In this document: positions 1 to 9,380 of the stretch, in pieces
Layout: every line of letters starts with the position of its first letter
How positions within the stretch are numbered: the stretch's first letter is position 1
NCBI RefSeq assembly: GCF_027922145.1
Contig: NZ_BSFC01000003.1
Location: forward strand, 34,831 to 98,830
DNA length: 64,000 nt
DNA from: Novosphingobium resinovorum
GTDB taxonomy: Bacteria; Pseudomonadota; Alphaproteobacteria; Sphingomonadales; Sphingomonadaceae
Reading direction: 5' to 3'
Notes under the pieces: model-generated
Seen by the model: only the letters and a program-made list of their open reading frames with translations
What the model was told of the DNA's origin: nothing
Databases searched by the model: none
Program-made: the position numbers and the translations under genes

Positions 1-465
1 GGACGGCTGATCTGCCAGAAGGACGCCTTCTTGTGCGCCGCGCGAGGCGTGTCCATCGGCATCCACTTCCAGCAGCGCATCTTGACCGGCCTGTTCGGCG
101 GCGAAGGCTTCATCATGCAGAAGCTGGAAGGCGACGGCTGGGTCTTCGTCCAGATGGGCGGCACCGTGATCGAGCGCGAGCTTCGCCCCGGAGAAGAACT
201 GCACGTCGATACCGGCTGCGTCGCCGCCTTCCAGCCCAGCGTGGAGTTCGACGTGGTGCGAGCAGGCTCCGTCAAGTCCATGATTTTCGGTGGAGAAGGC
301 GTCTTTTTTGCCCGCCTGCGCGGCCCCGGGAAAGTCTGGATCCAGTCGCTGCCGTTCTCGCGGCTCGCCGGGCGGATGCTGGCGGCGGCAGGCTCGACCG
401 GCGGTCAGAACCGCGGCGAGGGATCGCTGCTGGGCTCGCTGGGCAACCTCATCGACGGAGATTGA
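1..465 (+). CDS. AIM24/TIGR00266-family protein, 5' truncated by window edge
   Basis: The reading frame is open from base 1, so the gene begins upstream of the window; 154 C-terminal residues are visible. The pattern of repeated short beta strands ([20 protein letters not shown], then a second [20 protein letters not shown]) is typical of the AIM24/TIGR00266 family, whose bacterial members fold as a trimeric beta-sandwich barrel. The molecular role of the family in bacteria is not established. The C-terminus is a glycine-rich tail ending in [12 protein letters not shown], possibly flexible. The first in-frame ATG-like codon is internal and is not the true start. The gene ends before a 116-base gap leading to the toxin-antitoxin pair. 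Confidence 0.75.
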   Translation, partial: GRLICQKDAFLCAARGVSIGIHFQQRILTGLFGGEGFIMQKLEGDGWVFVQMGGTVIERELRPGEELHVDTGCVAAFQPSVEFDVVRAGSVKSMIFGGEGVFFARLRGPGKVWIQSLPFSRLAGRMLAAAGSTGGQNRGEGSLLGSLGNLIDGD

Positions 466-552
466 TGACGCGAATGTAATGTGCAGGACAGCGCCCGGTC
501 ATCGGCGATCCGGCATTGTCCTGCCATGGCTCACGATACATCCGCCTTGCCG

Positions 553-583
553 ATGATATCACGATATGATATCGCGATATCAT
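553..583. promoter_or_regulatory. 31-bp palindrome, likely antitoxin autoregulatory operator
   Basis: A near-perfect palindrome made of iterated ATATC/GATAT units spans these bases and runs into the ATG of the RHH antitoxin at 582. RHH antitoxins usually bind such repeats to repress their own operon. A TATGAT hexamer at 565-570 lies inside it and could be the -10 box. There is no Shine-Dalgarno sequence before the ATG, so the transcript may be leaderless. What is seen is the palindrome and its overlap with the start codon; binding is inferred. Confidence 0.6.
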
Positions 584-941
584 GACGCGCATTCTCGCAG
601 ACTTGCCCGACGAGGACATCCGCTGGCTCGACGCCCGCGCCGCCGAACTCGGCCAGTCGCGCGCCTCGGTCCTGCGCGAGGCGGTATCGACCTACAAGGC
701 CCAGGCGCAGCCGGCGAGCGGCAAGGACTGGCTGGATCAGGCTTTCGGCATCTGGAAGAACCGCCAGGACATCGGCGATCCAATAGATTGGCAACGCCGC
801 GAGCGCGCTTCGTGGACCCGGCCGTGGGATGACGACTACGAAGAGGTGAAGGCCGAATTTCCGGACCTTTTCGACGAGCAGGATGACCGCGAACGCGCGC
901 ATTATCTCGCCCAATCCGGCGGGAAGCCGTCTGCAAAATGA
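582..941 (+). CDS. Ribbon-helix-helix (CopG/VapB-type) antitoxin
   Basis: 119 residues. The N-terminal 45 or so residues (MTRILADLPDEDIRWLDARA then GQSRASVLREAV) read as a beta strand followed by two helices, the ribbon-helix-helix DNA-binding fold. The C-terminal part is acidic and tryptophan-rich, as expected for the segment that wraps and neutralises a PIN toxin. The stop codon overlaps the toxin start by four bases (ATGA at 938-941), indicating translational coupling. The palindrome over its start codon fits autoregulation. The start is fixed by the absence of a later in-frame ATG, although no ribosome binding site precedes it. The family is clear; the exact antitoxin subfamily is not. 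Confidence 0.8.
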   Translation: MTRILADLPDEDIRWLDARAAELGQSRASVLREAVSTYKAQAQPASGKDWLDQAFGIWKNRQDIGDPIDWQRRERASWTRPWDDDYEEVKAEFPDLFDEQDDRERAHYLAQSGGKPSAK

Positions 942-1306
942 GCGGTTATTCGTTCGACAGCAATATCCTGATCGATGCGCTGAACGGTTTTCCGCCCGCC
1001 CACGCCGAGATCGCACGTGTTGATCGGCCCTGCATAAGCAGGCTGGTCTGGACTGAGGTTCTTTCCAAGGAAGGCGGCGCAACTCTCAGGAACATAGAGA
1101 TATTCCTGTCCGGCTTCCTGATCGAGGAAGTGGATGCGGAGATCGCTCGCCATGCCGCAGCGCTGCGACGGGAGCGACCGAAACTGAAATTGCCCGACGC
1201 GATCATCCTGGCCTCTGCGCAAGTGCGCCAGCGCATTCTGGTTACACGAAATACCAAGGATTTTCCGGCAAGCATGCCGGGCATCCGCGTCCCCTACTCT
1301 CTCTAG
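938..1306 (+). CDS. PIN-domain toxin (VapC-like ribonuclease)
   Basis: 122 residues, the usual PIN toxin size. The acidic residues expected for metal-dependent RNase activity are present: Asp in FDSNILID (about residue 7), Glu in WTEVLSKE (about 40), Asp in LPDAIILASA (about 87) and Asp in TRNTKDF near the C-terminus. PIN toxins cleave specific RNAs such as initiator tRNA or rRNA when the labile antitoxin is lost; the target here cannot be told from sequence. It overlaps the antitoxin by four bases and is followed 18 bases later by glmS, so some read-through into glmS is possible. Confidence 0.85.
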   Translation: MSGYSFDSNILIDALNGFPPAHAEIARVDRPCISRLVWTEVLSKEGGATLRNIEIFLSGFLIEEVDAEIARHAAALRRERPKLKLPDAIILASAQVRQRILVTRNTKDFPASMPGIRVPYSL

Positions 1307-1324
1307 ACCAAGGCACTTAATCTC

Positions 1325-3148
<1,824 letters not shown>

Positions 3149-3156
3149 ACGCGAAG

Positions 3157-3180
3157 GCGCGCGGTTGGCGAACCGCGCGC
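3157..3180. terminator. Hairpin terminator between glmS and convergent SDR
   Basis: A perfect 10-bp stem (GCGCGCGGTT / AACCGCGCGC) with a GGCG loop lies nine bases after the glmS stop and is followed by TCTTG. The downstream gene is convergent and ends at 3188, so the hairpin may serve both strands. Confidence 0.7.
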
Positions 3181-3187
3181 TCTTGCC

Positions 3188-3991
3188 TCACATCGAAGGC
3201 GCGTAACCGCCGTTGAGCGGATAGGTCTGTCCCGTGATCCACTCCGCCGCGTCGGAGCACAGGAACGTCACGAGCGCGGCGACGTCGTCGGACTTGCCGT
3301 AGCGGCGGATCGTGTAGCGGGCCATCTGCGCCCTGGCGTGATCGCCCTGCATGACTTCGGCGAGCTTCTCCGCAGGCATGTCCGGCATCAGCGAGGACAG
3401 CGAGACGGCGTTGCTGGTCACGTTGTAGCGCCCGAGTTCCTTGGCGATCGAGCGCACGAAACCCTGCGCCCCCGCCTTGGCCGAGGCATAGACCGCGAGC
3501 TTGGGCTCACCCACGCGGCCTGAATCCGAAACTATGGTGACGATGCGGCCCTTCTTCGCCGCCACCATGTTCGGAATGAACGCAAAGCAGGCATTGTAGA
3601 CGCCGTAGAGGTTGGTGCGCAGATAGCGGTCCCAGGCCGAGGGCTCCTCCTCCCAGAAGTTGAGGGTCGGACGCAGCGAGCCTCCCGGCCCGGCCATCCC
3701 GGCATTGTTGACCAGGATCGTCGCGGCGCCGAGCTTGTCCCTGATCGCGGCATCAGCAGCGCGGATCGCGTCGAGATCGCCCACGTCGAAGGGCACCGCC
3801 AGCGCCGGCACGCCCATCGCGCGGATTTCCTCGGCTACGGCTTCGGCGCGCTCGGGCACGAAATCGTTCACTGCGATGCCACCCGCATTGTGGCGCGCCA
3901 GTTCCAGCGCGATCCCGCGTCCCGCGTTCTGCCCGGCGCCGGTGACCATCGCCACTTGTCCACCAAGGTCGAGTAGATCGTGTTCGCTCAT
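3188..3991 (-). CDS. Short-chain dehydrogenase/reductase
   Basis: 267 residues, classical SDR. The NAD(P)-binding motif TGAGQNAGRGIA is near residue 18, NNAG near 97, and the catalytic Ser (IVSDSG), Tyr and Lys (YASAK) are all present. It ends in the typical SDR pattern TGQTYPLNGGYAPSM. The substrate is unknown; FabG-like dehydrogenases of this kind occur in steroid, terpenoid and aromatic catabolism as well as fatty-acid metabolism. It is divergent from the SDR at 4213, and a palindrome lies 31 bases upstream of its start, so both may share a regulator. It is convergent with glmS. Confidence 0.85.
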   Translation of the reverse strand: MSEHDLLDLGGQVAMVTGAGQNAGRGIALELARHNAGGIAVNDFVPERAEAVAEEIRAMGVPALAVPFDVGDLDAIRAADAAIRDKLGAATILVNNAGMAGPGGSLRPTLNFWEEEPSAWDRYLRTNLYGVYNACFAFIPNMVAAKKGRIVTIVSDSGRVGEPKLAVYASAKAGAQGFVRSIAKELGRYNVTSNAVSLSSLMPDMPAEKLAEVMQGDHARAQMARYTIRRYGKSDDVAALVTFLCSDAAEWITGQTYPLNGGYAPSM

Positions 3992-4021
3992 TTCATCCCG
4001 CTCCCATGTTGCATGCGCATT

Positions 4022-4039
4022 AGATAGTATTTACTATCT
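4022..4039. promoter_or_regulatory. 18-bp palindrome in divergent SDR promoter region
   Basis: AGATAGTA and its exact complement TACTATCT are separated by TT, giving 8-bp arms in an AT-rich patch unlike the surrounding DNA. It lies 31 bases upstream of the minus-strand SDR start and about 170 bases upstream of the plus-strand SDR at 4213. The size and symmetry suit a TetR- or GntR-type dimer. No regulator gene is adjacent; candidates in the window are the AraC protein at 8375 and the FadR-type protein at 35563, neither of which is an obvious match. Confidence 0.5.
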
Positions 4040-4212
4040 TTATCTGCGAGTCCCTTGGCACTGCCCGTATCCGCCGATCATCCCGGCGATGCCCGCATGC
4101 CATCCGACCCGAGTGAATAAGGTGCGGCGGTGCTTGCCTAGAGCCGGAAGGCCGAAGCGTCCCGAATATCGCGGCGACGCTGGCGATACCGCCCGAGGGA
4201 GAGGAGAAAAGG

Positions 4213-4998
4213 ATGTTCGAGGAATTCGACCTGACCGGCCGCGTGGCGCTGGTGACCGGCGGCGGCACCGGCATCGGCCGGGCCATCGTACTGCTGCTGG
4301 CCCGGCGCGGCGCGGACATTGCAGTGGCGGGTCGCAAGCGCGCGCCGCTCGACGCGGTGGTGGCGGAGATCGAAGCGCTCGGCCGCAAGGGTCTGGCGGT
4401 GGAGGCCGACGTGCGCGAACTGGCGCCCGTACAGGCCATGGTCGAGACGGCAGCAGTGCATTTCGGGCGGCTCGACATCCTCGTGAACAACGCGGGCGGC
4501 GCGCATGGCCACGTCGGCATCGCGAAGATGGACCCGGCCAAGTGGGACCGCGACATCGCACTCAACCTGAACTCGGCGATGTATGCCTCGCAGGCGGCCT
4601 TTCCGCATTTGCGCAAGGTGAAAGGCTGCATCGTCAACGTGTCCTCGGTCGCCGGGATGCACGGAACGCAGGGCGTGGCGGCCTATTCGGCGGCCAAGGC
4701 GGGCGTCCAGATGTTCACGCGCGTCGCGGCTGCCGAGTGGGGGCCAACAGGTGTGCGCGTCAACGCCGTCGCCCCCGGGATGACCGCGACCGAGAAGGCC
4801 CGCGCCGGGTGGGAGAAAACCGGCTTCGACGCGGACAACGCCGCGCATGTCTTCCCCTTGCGCCGCTACGGCCAGCCCGAGGACGTGGCGCAGCTCGTCG
4901 GCTTCCTCGTCAGCGATGCGGCAAGCTACATCACCGGCGAAGCCATCGCCGTCGCGGGCGGACCGGTTCTGGGCGGAATGGTCAGGATCGACGATTGA
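4213..4998 (+). CDS. Short-chain dehydrogenase/reductase
   Basis: 261 residues. Motifs: TGGGTGIGRA near residue 15 for the cofactor, NNAGGAHG near 94, catalytic Ser in NVSSVAGMHG and YSAAK for Tyr/Lys. The C-terminus ITGEAIAVAGGPVLGGM is the usual SDR ending. A good ribosome binding site (GAGGAGA) precedes the ATG. It is transcribed divergently from the SDR ending at 3188 across a 221-base region with a palindrome and converges on the MBL-fold gene, with a repeat element between. The substrate is not predictable; the neighbourhood suggests a catabolic route handling hydroxyl/keto groups. Confidence 0.85.
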   Translation: MFEEFDLTGRVALVTGGGTGIGRAIVLLLARRGADIAVAGRKRAPLDAVVAEIEALGRKGLAVEADVRELAPVQAMVETAAVHFGRLDILVNNAGGAHGHVGIAKMDPAKWDRDIALNLNSAMYASQAAFPHLRKVKGCIVNVSSVAGMHGTQGVAAYSAAKAGVQMFTRVAAAEWGPTGVRVNAVAPGMTATEKARAGWEKTGFDADNAAHVFPLRRYGQPEDVAQLVGFLVSDAASYITGEAIAVAGGPVLGGMVRIDD

Positions 4999-5040
4999 GG
5001 ATGGGGTGTGCGGCGGGGGCGTCGACAGGCTGTGCCTGCC

Positions 5041-5113
5041 CCTTCGACAAGCTGAGGGTGAGCGGAGGTGGTGTAAACCTCTCAAATCCGCTCAGGCTGA
5101 GCTTGTCGAAGCC
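5041..5113. repeat. Paired palindromic repeat, family A
   Basis: Two inverted copies of a unit related to TTCGACAAGCTCAGCCTGA lie at 5042-5065 and 5087-5112. Outer arms GGCGGGGGC (about 5012) and GCCCCCGCC (about 5111) could extend the structure. It sits between convergent genes, consistent with a bidirectional mRNA-end hairpin. Other copies are at 11072, 31367 and 63971. Confidence 0.8.
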
Positions 5114-5127
5114 CCCGCCGGACGCCC

Positions 5128-6369
5128 TCAGAGTTTCGCTTCCATCTCCGCGATTTCAGCGCGCAGCCACATCGTTTCCGACAGATTGCGTCCGCCGCTC
5201 TCGGCCAGCAAGACTTCATGCGCGGCCTTGCGGACGGCGATGGCCTCGGCGTTGGTCGGTTCCGCGCCGAGGGCTATGTCGGTAAGGTGCACGGCTTCCA
5301 GCGCTGCGCCGCCGTCCAGCTTCTCCTGCGCCCGCCGGGCAAGGTTTGCCGCCCCGCCCGCCAGTTCGACAAGATCCGCATCGATGCTGCTGCGCGGCAC
5401 GCCGTAGAGCGCGGTGGTGCCGTCCTCATAGTGCAGCCAGCCCGAATACTCGCGCCAGATCGACTTGACCGCCCAGCTCGCCTTGCCGTGAAATTCGCCG
5501 ATCTCCAGCCCCTCGGGCCAAGCGAATTCACGCATCAGAGTGTGGACGTCCTTGCCCGCCTTCATGCCCTCCAGCGTATAGTCGCGCACGTGAGACACCG
5601 CAGCGTGCAGCTTGTCGAGGTCGGCGCGGATGCGATCCTTGCCGACGATCGCCTCGCCGTGGCCGGTGATCACGATCTCGGCGCCGAGATCGCGAATGGT
5701 CTCCAGCGACTTGAGGTAATTGCGCACCAGCCGCGGCTTGTCGCCGCGCAGGGTGTTGAGAAACGGCATCGACAGCCACACCGGACCGAAGACATTGCCG
5801 GTGAAGGCGATCTTCTCCTTCGGCAGCCAGACGGTGAGGCTGTCCACCGTCTCGCCCTCAGGCGTGGAGATCAGCTCGAAGGTGCGCCCGCCGAGTTCCA
5901 GCGTCAGGCGGCGATCGACGAGAATGTCCGGCACGACGTGCGGCGGCGGCTTGGGCGTGGAACCGCGCTTGAGCGTCGAGCCCCAGAGCTTGCGGCTTCT
6001 CGGCCCGAAGAAGGCCTGCAGGCCGTTCATGTCGGCCAAAGCCTCGTTGAAGCCGGGGCCGCCGATCACTTGCGTGCCGTCTTCGAGGAATTCCGGCAAG
6101 CCGCCGTAGTGGTCGGCATGGCTCTGCGTGAGGATCACGAAGGCGAGCGGCCCGGTCCGGTGCGGCGTCAGCAGGCGCTTGGTGCGCTCGGCATTGTCCA
6201 TGAAGCCGGTGTTGACCATCACGTCACCCTCGGCGGTGGTGACGAGGTAGGCGTTGGAGATGTCGTTCGCCTGGAAGATGAAGTCGGTCACCCGGATCGC
6301 CTCGGCCTGCTCGTCGCCTGCGCGCACCAGTCCGGCCAGCTTGGGTCCTGCATCCTTTACGTCGCTCAT
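5128..6369 (-). CDS. Alkylsulfatase-like metallo-beta-lactamase-fold protein with altered metal ligands
   Basis: 413 residues. An N-terminal MBL-fold domain (about 25-270) is followed by a helical region resembling the alkylsulfatase dimerisation domain (WREYSGWLHYEDGTTALYG, then alanine-rich helices). The usual HxHxDH metal motif reads TQSHADHYGG, with Gln replacing the first His. TPEGETVDSL aligns with the Glu ligand region of alkylsulfatases and ITGHGEAIVG supplies a late His. The C-terminal SCP2-like domain of full alkylsulfatases is absent. It is the last gene of a likely operon SDR-ADH-MBL, starting one base after the ADH stop with a strong GAGGAGGT ribosome binding site. Hydrolysis of a sulfate or other ester is possible, but the altered ligands make the activity uncertain. 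Confidence 0.75.
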   Translation of the reverse strand: MSDVKDAGPKLAGLVRAGDEQAEAIRVTDFIFQANDISNAYLVTTAEGDVMVNTGFMDNAERTKRLLTPHRTGPLAFVILTQSHADHYGGLPEFLEDGTQVIGGPGFNEALADMNGLQAFFGPRSRKLWGSTLKRGSTPKPPPHVVPDILVDRRLTLELGGRTFELISTPEGETVDSLTVWLPKEKIAFTGNVFGPVWLSMPFLNTLRGDKPRLVRNYLKSLETIRDLGAEIVITGHGEAIVGKDRIRADLDKLHAAVSHVRDYTLEGMKAGKDVHTLMREFAWPEGLEIGEFHGKASWAVKSIWREYSGWLHYEDGTTALYGVPRSSIDADLVELAGGAANLARRAQEKLDGGAALEAVHLTDIALGAEPTNAEAIAVRKAAHEVLLAESGGRNLSETMWLRAEIAEMEAKL

Positions 6370-6370
6370 T

Positions 6371-7381
6371 TCAGACCTCCTCGAAGCTGATCATGACCTT
6401 GGCGGACTGCGGGCTCGCCGCGATCTCAAGGCCCTTCATGACGTCGCGGAACGGCAGCTTGTGGCTGATCATCGCGGCGATCTTGTCCTTGAGGCGCGGC
6501 ATGGCCGCGATCACCTCGGGCATTTCGGTGGGGTAGCCGACGGCGGTGGTGATGGTCATCTCGCTGGTCAGCATGCGGCCGGCCGGGAACTCCAGCGGCT
6601 TCATATAGGCGGCGGTGATGACGAGGCGCGCGTGGAACTTCGCCATCATGATCACTTGCGTCAGGATGTTCGGCGCCCCTGCCGCGTCTATGTACGCATC
6701 GGTGCCGACGCCCACGCGCCCATAGCTCGGTACTTCGCCATGAAGGCGCGCCAGTTCCGCGCGCAAGTCCACCTCGGCCGGGTTGAGCGCGGCCCGCACG
6801 CCGAGCGCGCGGGCGCGTTCCAGGCGCTCCTCGGAAAGGTCGAGCGCCACCACGTCGGTCACCCCGCGATCGATCAGCCACAGCAGCATGCCGAGCCCTA
6901 TCGGCCCGCAGCCGAACACCACGACCTTGTCGCCGGGCTTCACCTCGGCCCGATTGACCCCGTGCATGGCGACGGCAAGCGGCTCGCACATGGCGGCGAC
7001 ATCGTAGTCGATGCCGTCGGGGATCGGCAGGATCGATTCGCCCAGCCGCGCCTCGCGCACCAGCAATTCCTGCGTGAAGGCCCCTTCCGGGCCGCCGGAG
7101 CCGATGTTGCCCGGCGTCATCATCGGGTTGACGACCACCGGATCACCGACCGCGATGCCCTCGACCCCCGCGCCGACCTCGATCACCTCGCCCGCGCCTT
7201 CGTGGCCCAGCGCCGTCAGCGTACCGGGCGTCGGAATGCCGCCGATCTTGATATACGAAAGGTCGGAGCCGCAGATGCCCACCGACTTCATCTTCACCAC
7301 CACGTCGAGCGGCCCCGTCGCGGGACGTTCATAAGGGTCGAGCCTGACATCGCCCGAGCCGTGGATCCTGAGCAGTTCCAT
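6371..7381 (-). CDS. Zinc-type (MDR) alcohol dehydrogenase
   Basis: 336 residues, medium-chain dehydrogenase family. Catalytic-zinc ligands are visible in the N-terminal GroES-like domain: Cys37 in VGICGSD and His60-Glu61 in GHEGAGEV. The four-cysteine structural-zinc lobe of many members is missing; that region reads VVVNPMMTPGNIGSGGPEG. The Rossmann motif FGCGPIGLG near residue 160 binds the nucleotide, with an acidic residue at the end of the next strand (ALDLSEE) suggesting NAD. It lies between an SDR and the MBL protein in one operon. The substrate is unknown; the relatives include threonine/sorbitol dehydrogenases and many uncharacterised catabolic enzymes. Confidence 0.82.
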   Translation of the reverse strand: MELLRIHGSGDVRLDPYERPATGPLDVVVKMKSVGICGSDLSYIKIGGIPTPGTLTALGHEGAGEVIEVGAGVEGIAVGDPVVVNPMMTPGNIGSGGPEGAFTQELLVREARLGESILPIPDGIDYDVAAMCEPLAVAMHGVNRAEVKPGDKVVVFGCGPIGLGMLLWLIDRGVTDVVALDLSEERLERARALGVRAALNPAEVDLRAELARLHGEVPSYGRVGVGTDAYIDAAGAPNILTQVIMMAKFHARLVITAAYMKPLEFPAGRMLTSEMTITTAVGYPTEMPEVIAAMPRLKDKIAAMISHKLPFRDVMKGLEIAASPQSAKVMISFEEV

Positions 7382-7410
7382 ACGCCTCTCTCCTTGCCGG
7401 TCCGCCGCGT

Positions 7411-8202
7411 TTACGGCCGGACCATGTATCCGCCGTCGATGGTGATCGTCTCACCGGTCATGAAGCTGCTGGCGTCCGAGCACAGGTAGGCGCCGATGCC
7501 CTCGAAGTCGGCGGGAAAGCCGGTGCGCTTCATCGGTATCGTCGGGGCGAAGTGCTGCGCAACGGCATCGGCGCGTGCGCCCTCTCCCATCATCGGCGTG
7601 ATGACGAGGCCCGGCGCCACCACGTTGGCGCGAATGCCGAGCGGGGCCAGTTCAATGGCAAGGCAGCGGATCGCCGCCGCCACCGCCGCCTTGGACGAGG
7701 CATATTCCATCTTCCCCGCAAGGCCCTGGAACAGCGAGAGCGAGCCGCAGGCGACAAGGCTTCCGCCCGATTCGTCCCCCGCCTCGACGCGCGCCTTCAT
7801 CAGCCTCGCACCTTCGCGCAAGGTGAAGAAGGCGCCGTGCAGCGCGGTCTTCTGGAAGTCGTACCAGTGATCGGTCGGCATCTCGAAGACCGAGTTGTAG
7901 CGCGGCGAAGCCCCGGAATTCGCGAAGACGCAGTCCACCCGCCCGAAGTCGGCCATGACCGCCTCATAACCCTGGGCGATGTTCACCTCTTCCGAAACAT
8001 CGACCTGATAGGCGACGACTTTCCCCGCACCGGCCGCTTCGAGTTCGGCCTTGGCCTTCGCGCTCTTCTCGGCGTTGCGCGCCCAGATCGCGAGGTCGCC
8101 GCCCATCTTCGCCACGCCCATCGCGAAGCCGAAGCCGATGCCGCCGTTACCGCCGGTCACCACCGTCACCTTGCCCGCGCAGTCGAACAGGCTTTTCGCC
8201 AT
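7411..8202 (-). CDS. Short-chain dehydrogenase/reductase, first gene of SDR-ADH-MBL operon
   Basis: 263 residues from the chosen ATG at 8202, which is preceded by an AGAGGAAG ribosome binding site; an upstream in-frame ATG at 8223 would add seven residues. Cofactor motif TGGNGGIGFG, a variant ANSG in place of NNAG, catalytic Ser in ACGSLSLF and YASSK for Tyr/Lys. The end, TGETITIDGGYMVRP, is typical. Thirty bases separate it from the alcohol dehydrogenase downstream. It is divergent from the AraC regulator at 8375, which is the obvious candidate regulator of the operon. The substrate is unknown. Confidence 0.85.
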   Translation of the reverse strand: MAKSLFDCAGKVTVVTGGNGGIGFGFAMGVAKMGGDLAIWARNAEKSAKAKAELEAAGAGKVVAYQVDVSEEVNIAQGYEAVMADFGRVDCVFANSGASPRYNSVFEMPTDHWYDFQKTALHGAFFTLREGARLMKARVEAGDESGGSLVACGSLSLFQGLAGKMEYASSKAAVAAAIRCLAIELAPLGIRANVVAPGLVITPMMGEGARADAVAQHFAPTIPMKRTGFPADFEGIGAYLCSDASSFMTGETITIDGGYMVRP

Positions 8203-8374
8203 CCTTGTCTTCCTCTGTCCCAAACCGTGCCATCATCGCGGCGTGTTCACCGGCGCGATGTTCCTCGCGAGAGGATTGCCCGGCAAGCGCGGCAGGCATA
8301 GAATTCGGGCCCTAACGTGGCGTCCGGGACACATTGCGGCCGACCTGCCGAAGATGACGCTGATGGAGATGAGG
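8203..8374. promoter_or_regulatory. Divergent promoter region between SDR operon and araC-type gene
   Basis: 172 bases separate the two divergent starts. AraC-family regulators commonly act from such intergenic regions on the adjacent operon. I see no clear long palindrome; the role is inferred from gene arrangement. Confidence 0.4.
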
Positions 8375-9256
8375 ATGCCCGAGGCGCATCGTTCGAAGAT
8401 GAGCATCGACGCGCAACTGGAAACGCGCGGCGTGATCGCGCAGATCGTGCGCTTCGACATTCCCGACCCGACAAACACCGTCCATGCGGTCGGCCGGGAC
8501 TACCACGTCAACATGTGCCTCACCCCCCGTCCGCTGCAATCGCGCGGCGGCTATCGCAAGCGATGGGGACCGCACCGACTGGAACGGCTGGGCGACATCT
8601 TCGTGCTGCCGCCGGGCGAGGAACTCCACATCAAAGGCGGCACGGGGCGGCAGGCATCGCTGACCTGCACCATCGACGCGGGACTGGTCCACGACCTCGT
8701 CGGCCATCGCCTGACCTGGGACGATCCGCACCTTGCCGCCGCGCTCGACATCGGCAGTGCGCAGATCCGCGCGCTGCTGTTCCGCATCACCGCCGAAGTG
8801 CGCCACCCCGGGCTCGCCGCGCAGAGGATGCTGGACTTTCTCGGCGGCGAACTGGCGATCGAACTGGGCCGTCACTGCCTTGAAGTGGCCGAGCGTCCGA
8901 TGACCGGCGGCCTGTCAGGCTGGCGGCTGCGGCTGATCGACGAGCGCCTTGCCGACGACCTTGCCGCGCCGTCGCTGGAGGAACTGGCGAAGCTGTGTGC
9001 GCTGTCGGTGCGCCAACTCACGCGAGGGTTTCGTGTCAGCCGCGCCTGCTCGATCGGCGACTACATCGAGCAGCGCCGCATGGAGGCCGCCAAGCGCCTG
9101 TTGATGGAGGGCGAGAGCGTGAAGACCATCGCTTTCACCATGGGGTTCTCCTCTCCCTCCAGCTTCACCTTCGCCTTCCGCCGCGCCGTGGGAGCCAGCC
9201 CCAGCACCTTCCGCCAGAGGCAGGGGCGCGTCCTCACCGAGCCTGTCGGGTCTTGA
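8375..9256 (+). CDS. AraC-family transcriptional regulator
   Basis: About 293 residues from the ATG at 8375, chosen because GGAG lies six bases upstream; starts at 8354, 8363 and 8369 are also in frame. The last 100 residues carry the two helix-turn-helix motifs of AraC proteins: LEELAKLCALSVRQLTRGF and, after EQRRMEAAKRLLMEGES, VKTIAFTMGFSSPSSFTFAF, ending in ASPSTFRQRQ. The N-terminal 180 residues are an effector domain with no signature I recognise. It is divergent from the SDR-ADH-MBL operon and upstream of a sulfotransferase gene, so it probably controls one or both in response to a catabolic substrate. Confidence 0.85.
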   Translation: MPEAHRSKMSIDAQLETRGVIAQIVRFDIPDPTNTVHAVGRDYHVNMCLTPRPLQSRGGYRKRWGPHRLERLGDIFVLPPGEELHIKGGTGRQASLTCTIDAGLVHDLVGHRLTWDDPHLAAALDIGSAQIRALLFRITAEVRHPGLAAQRMLDFLGGELAIELGRHCLEVAERPMTGGLSGWRLRLIDERLADDLAAPSLEELAKLCALSVRQLTRGFRVSRACSIGDYIEQRRMEAAKRLLMEGESVKTIAFTMGFSSPSSFTFAFRRAVGASPSTFRQRQGRVLTEPVGS

Positions 9257-9380
9257 CCCGAATTCGACAGAAGGTCTGGTTTTGACGGGTCATCCGCGTT
9301 GCCACGGCGGGGCATCGACAGGTTATCTCATGCCCATGAAAGGCCGAACGATCGGCCGCCGGGAAGGGGACAACCACACC

